7,221 bases of DNA, from the NCBI GenBank assembly GCA_017410745.1, contig JAFPPJ010000263.1, positions 1 through 7,221 of the forward strand. The letters are read 5' to 3'. Source of the DNA: Oscillospiraceae bacterium. GTDB taxonomy: Bacteria > Bacillota > Clostridia > Oscillospirales > Ruminococcaceae. A program made the position numbers and the translations under genes. The notes under the pieces were generated by a model that saw only the letters and a program-made list of their open reading frames with translations, did no database searches and was not told the DNA's origin. This document shows, one piece after another, positions 6,499 to 7,221 of the stretch. The first letter of the stretch is position 1. Every line of letters starts with the position of its first letter.

Positions 6499-7160
6499 CT
6501 GTACTGGGTATAGATACCTGTGATAAGACTGCTGCCTGTGCCATAGTAAGTGACATGGGCGTTCTTGCTGAAAGCGCATTTGTTACCGAGCATACCCATT
6601 CGCAGGTGATACTGCCGCTCGCAAAGCGTGTACTTACCGATGCGGGATTGGATATGAAGGATATAGACGTGTTCGCAGCCATAAGCGGCCCCGGTTCATA
6701 TACCGGGCTTCGTATAGGCATATCGGCAGTGCAGGGGATATGCTATGCCCTTGACAGGAAATGTGTGGGAGTATCTGCACTTGAAGCCCTTGTATACGAG
6801 CTTGCCGCCTATGAAGGCGTAGTGTGTGCCGTGATGCATGCAAGACAGGATCTTATGTATAATGCATTTTTCCGTATATCCGACGGCAGTGTGGAAAGGC
6901 TCACCCCCGACTCGATAGACAAAGCCGAGGATGTGGTATCGTCTATGAGCAGATATGATGAAGTTCTCGTCACAGGCGATGTTTCGTATCTGTCATATGA
7001 TAATACCCCGTCTGTCCGCACAGCGTCCGTTCATCTCCGCAGAAGGACTGCTGTAGGTCTGTGCTGTGCCGCTATGACAAAGGAGCCCGCAGAGGCCGGT
7101 CTTCTCGTGCCCGATTATCTCCAGATCACCAAAGCAGAAAAGGATCTCGAAAACAGCTGA
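6495..7160 (+). CDS. tsaB: tRNA threonylcarbamoyladenosine biosynthesis protein TsaB
   Basis: A 221-residue ASKHA-fold protein, the scaffold partner of TsaD in t6A synthesis. It opens with 'VLGIDTCDKTAACAI' (3-17), carries the signature 'SGPGSYTGLRIG' (64-75), then 'GVSALEAL' (92-99), and ends with the family's 'PDYLQITKAEKDLE' (206-219), matching the PxYLRxxxAE pattern. The normally conserved 'DAR' motif in the middle reads 'MHARQDLMY' (114-122), with His in place of Asp. TsaB is regarded as non-catalytic, so this change is probably tolerated. Start ATG overlaps the tsaE stop as ATGA, with AAGGAG (6481-6486) 8 bases upstream. Unlike many Firmicutes, rimI or tsaD does not follow directly: at least 61 non-coding bases come next. 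Confidence 0.95.
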   Translation: MTVLGIDTCDKTAACAIVSDMGVLAESAFVTEHTHSQVILPLAKRVLTDAGLDMKDIDVFAAISGPGSYTGLRIGISAVQGICYALDRKCVGVSALEALVYELAAYEGVVCAVMHARQDLMYNAFFRISDGSVERLTPDSIDKAEDVVSSMSRYDEVLVTGDVSYLSYDNTPSVRTASVHLRRRTAVGLCCAAMTKEPAEAGLLVPDYLQITKAEKDLENS

Positions 7161-7193
7161 TCATGCAATTTTGCATAATGTCACCTGCATAAG

Positions 7194-7205
7194 TCATAAA
7201 AACGT
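7194..7205 (+). repeat. 12-base direct repeat, copy 2 (downstream of tsaB)
   Basis: TCATAAAAACGT is identical to 5094-5105. Here it is 33 bases after the tsaB stop; no good -10 lies at the matching distance downstream, but the window ends at 7221 and any promoter could be cut off. Confidence 0.45.
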
Positions 7206-7221
7206 TACCATTTTCTAAAAT

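Noticed and set aside
7163..7176. Short inverted repeat ATGCA-ATTT-TGCAT just after tsaB, considered as a terminator
   Set aside because: The stem is 5-6 bp, weak, and is followed by AATGTCACC rather than a T-tract.
7171..7200. Possible promoter TTGCAT, 17-18 bp, TCATAA/CATAAA after tsaB
   Set aside because: Both boxes match the consensus poorly and the downstream gene is outside the window.

Overview
The window reads as a compact, low-to-medium GC Firmicutes chromosome segment, most likely from a gut-type Clostridia/Oscillospiraceae (Ruminococcus-like) genome. This placement is an inference from three things: strong AGGAGG-type ribosome binding sites, heavy use of ATA, AGA and AGG codons, and the mix of gene families. 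All seven complete genes and the one partial gene lie on the + strand and are packed closely, with several stop/start overlaps. No RNA gene, mobile element or CRISPR array is visible.

Left block (1-5059). It opens with the 3' end of a sensory protein whose visible part looks like an extracytoplasmic-type PDC/Cache or PAS-like domain. After 16 bp comes a large RNA/DNA helicase of the Suv3 (mitochondrial SUPV3L1-like) family, which begins at a TTG codon and carries an added C-terminal four-cysteine zinc motif. It is followed, each overlapping its predecessor, by a histidine-phosphatase-fold enzyme, a polytopic membrane protein (DUF975-like, tentative) and an RluA-family pseudouridine synthase. 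The 4, 17 and 29 bp overlaps suggest one transcript with coupled translation.

Junction (5060-5162). This 103 bp gap holds the only convincing promoter in the window: TTGATA, 16 bp, TATAAT, with an extended -10 TG.

Right block (5163-7160). A GNAT acetyltransferase with an unrecognised C-terminal half of about 160 residues overlaps tsaE, which overlaps tsaB. TsaE and TsaB belong to the machinery that makes the t6A modification at position 37 of ANN-decoding tRNAs; tsaD and tsaC are not in the window. The last 61 bp are non-coding and repeat a 12-base word found inside the junction promoter.

Taken together the segment has an RNA-metabolism flavour (helicase, rRNA/tRNA pseudouridylation, t6A formation), mixed with a phosphatase and a membrane protein of unknown role. 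I do not see a clear new defence or mobile system. The items most worth a second look are the bacterial Suv3-like helicase with its zinc tail, the GNAT fusion, and the shared 12-mer in the two intergenic regions.
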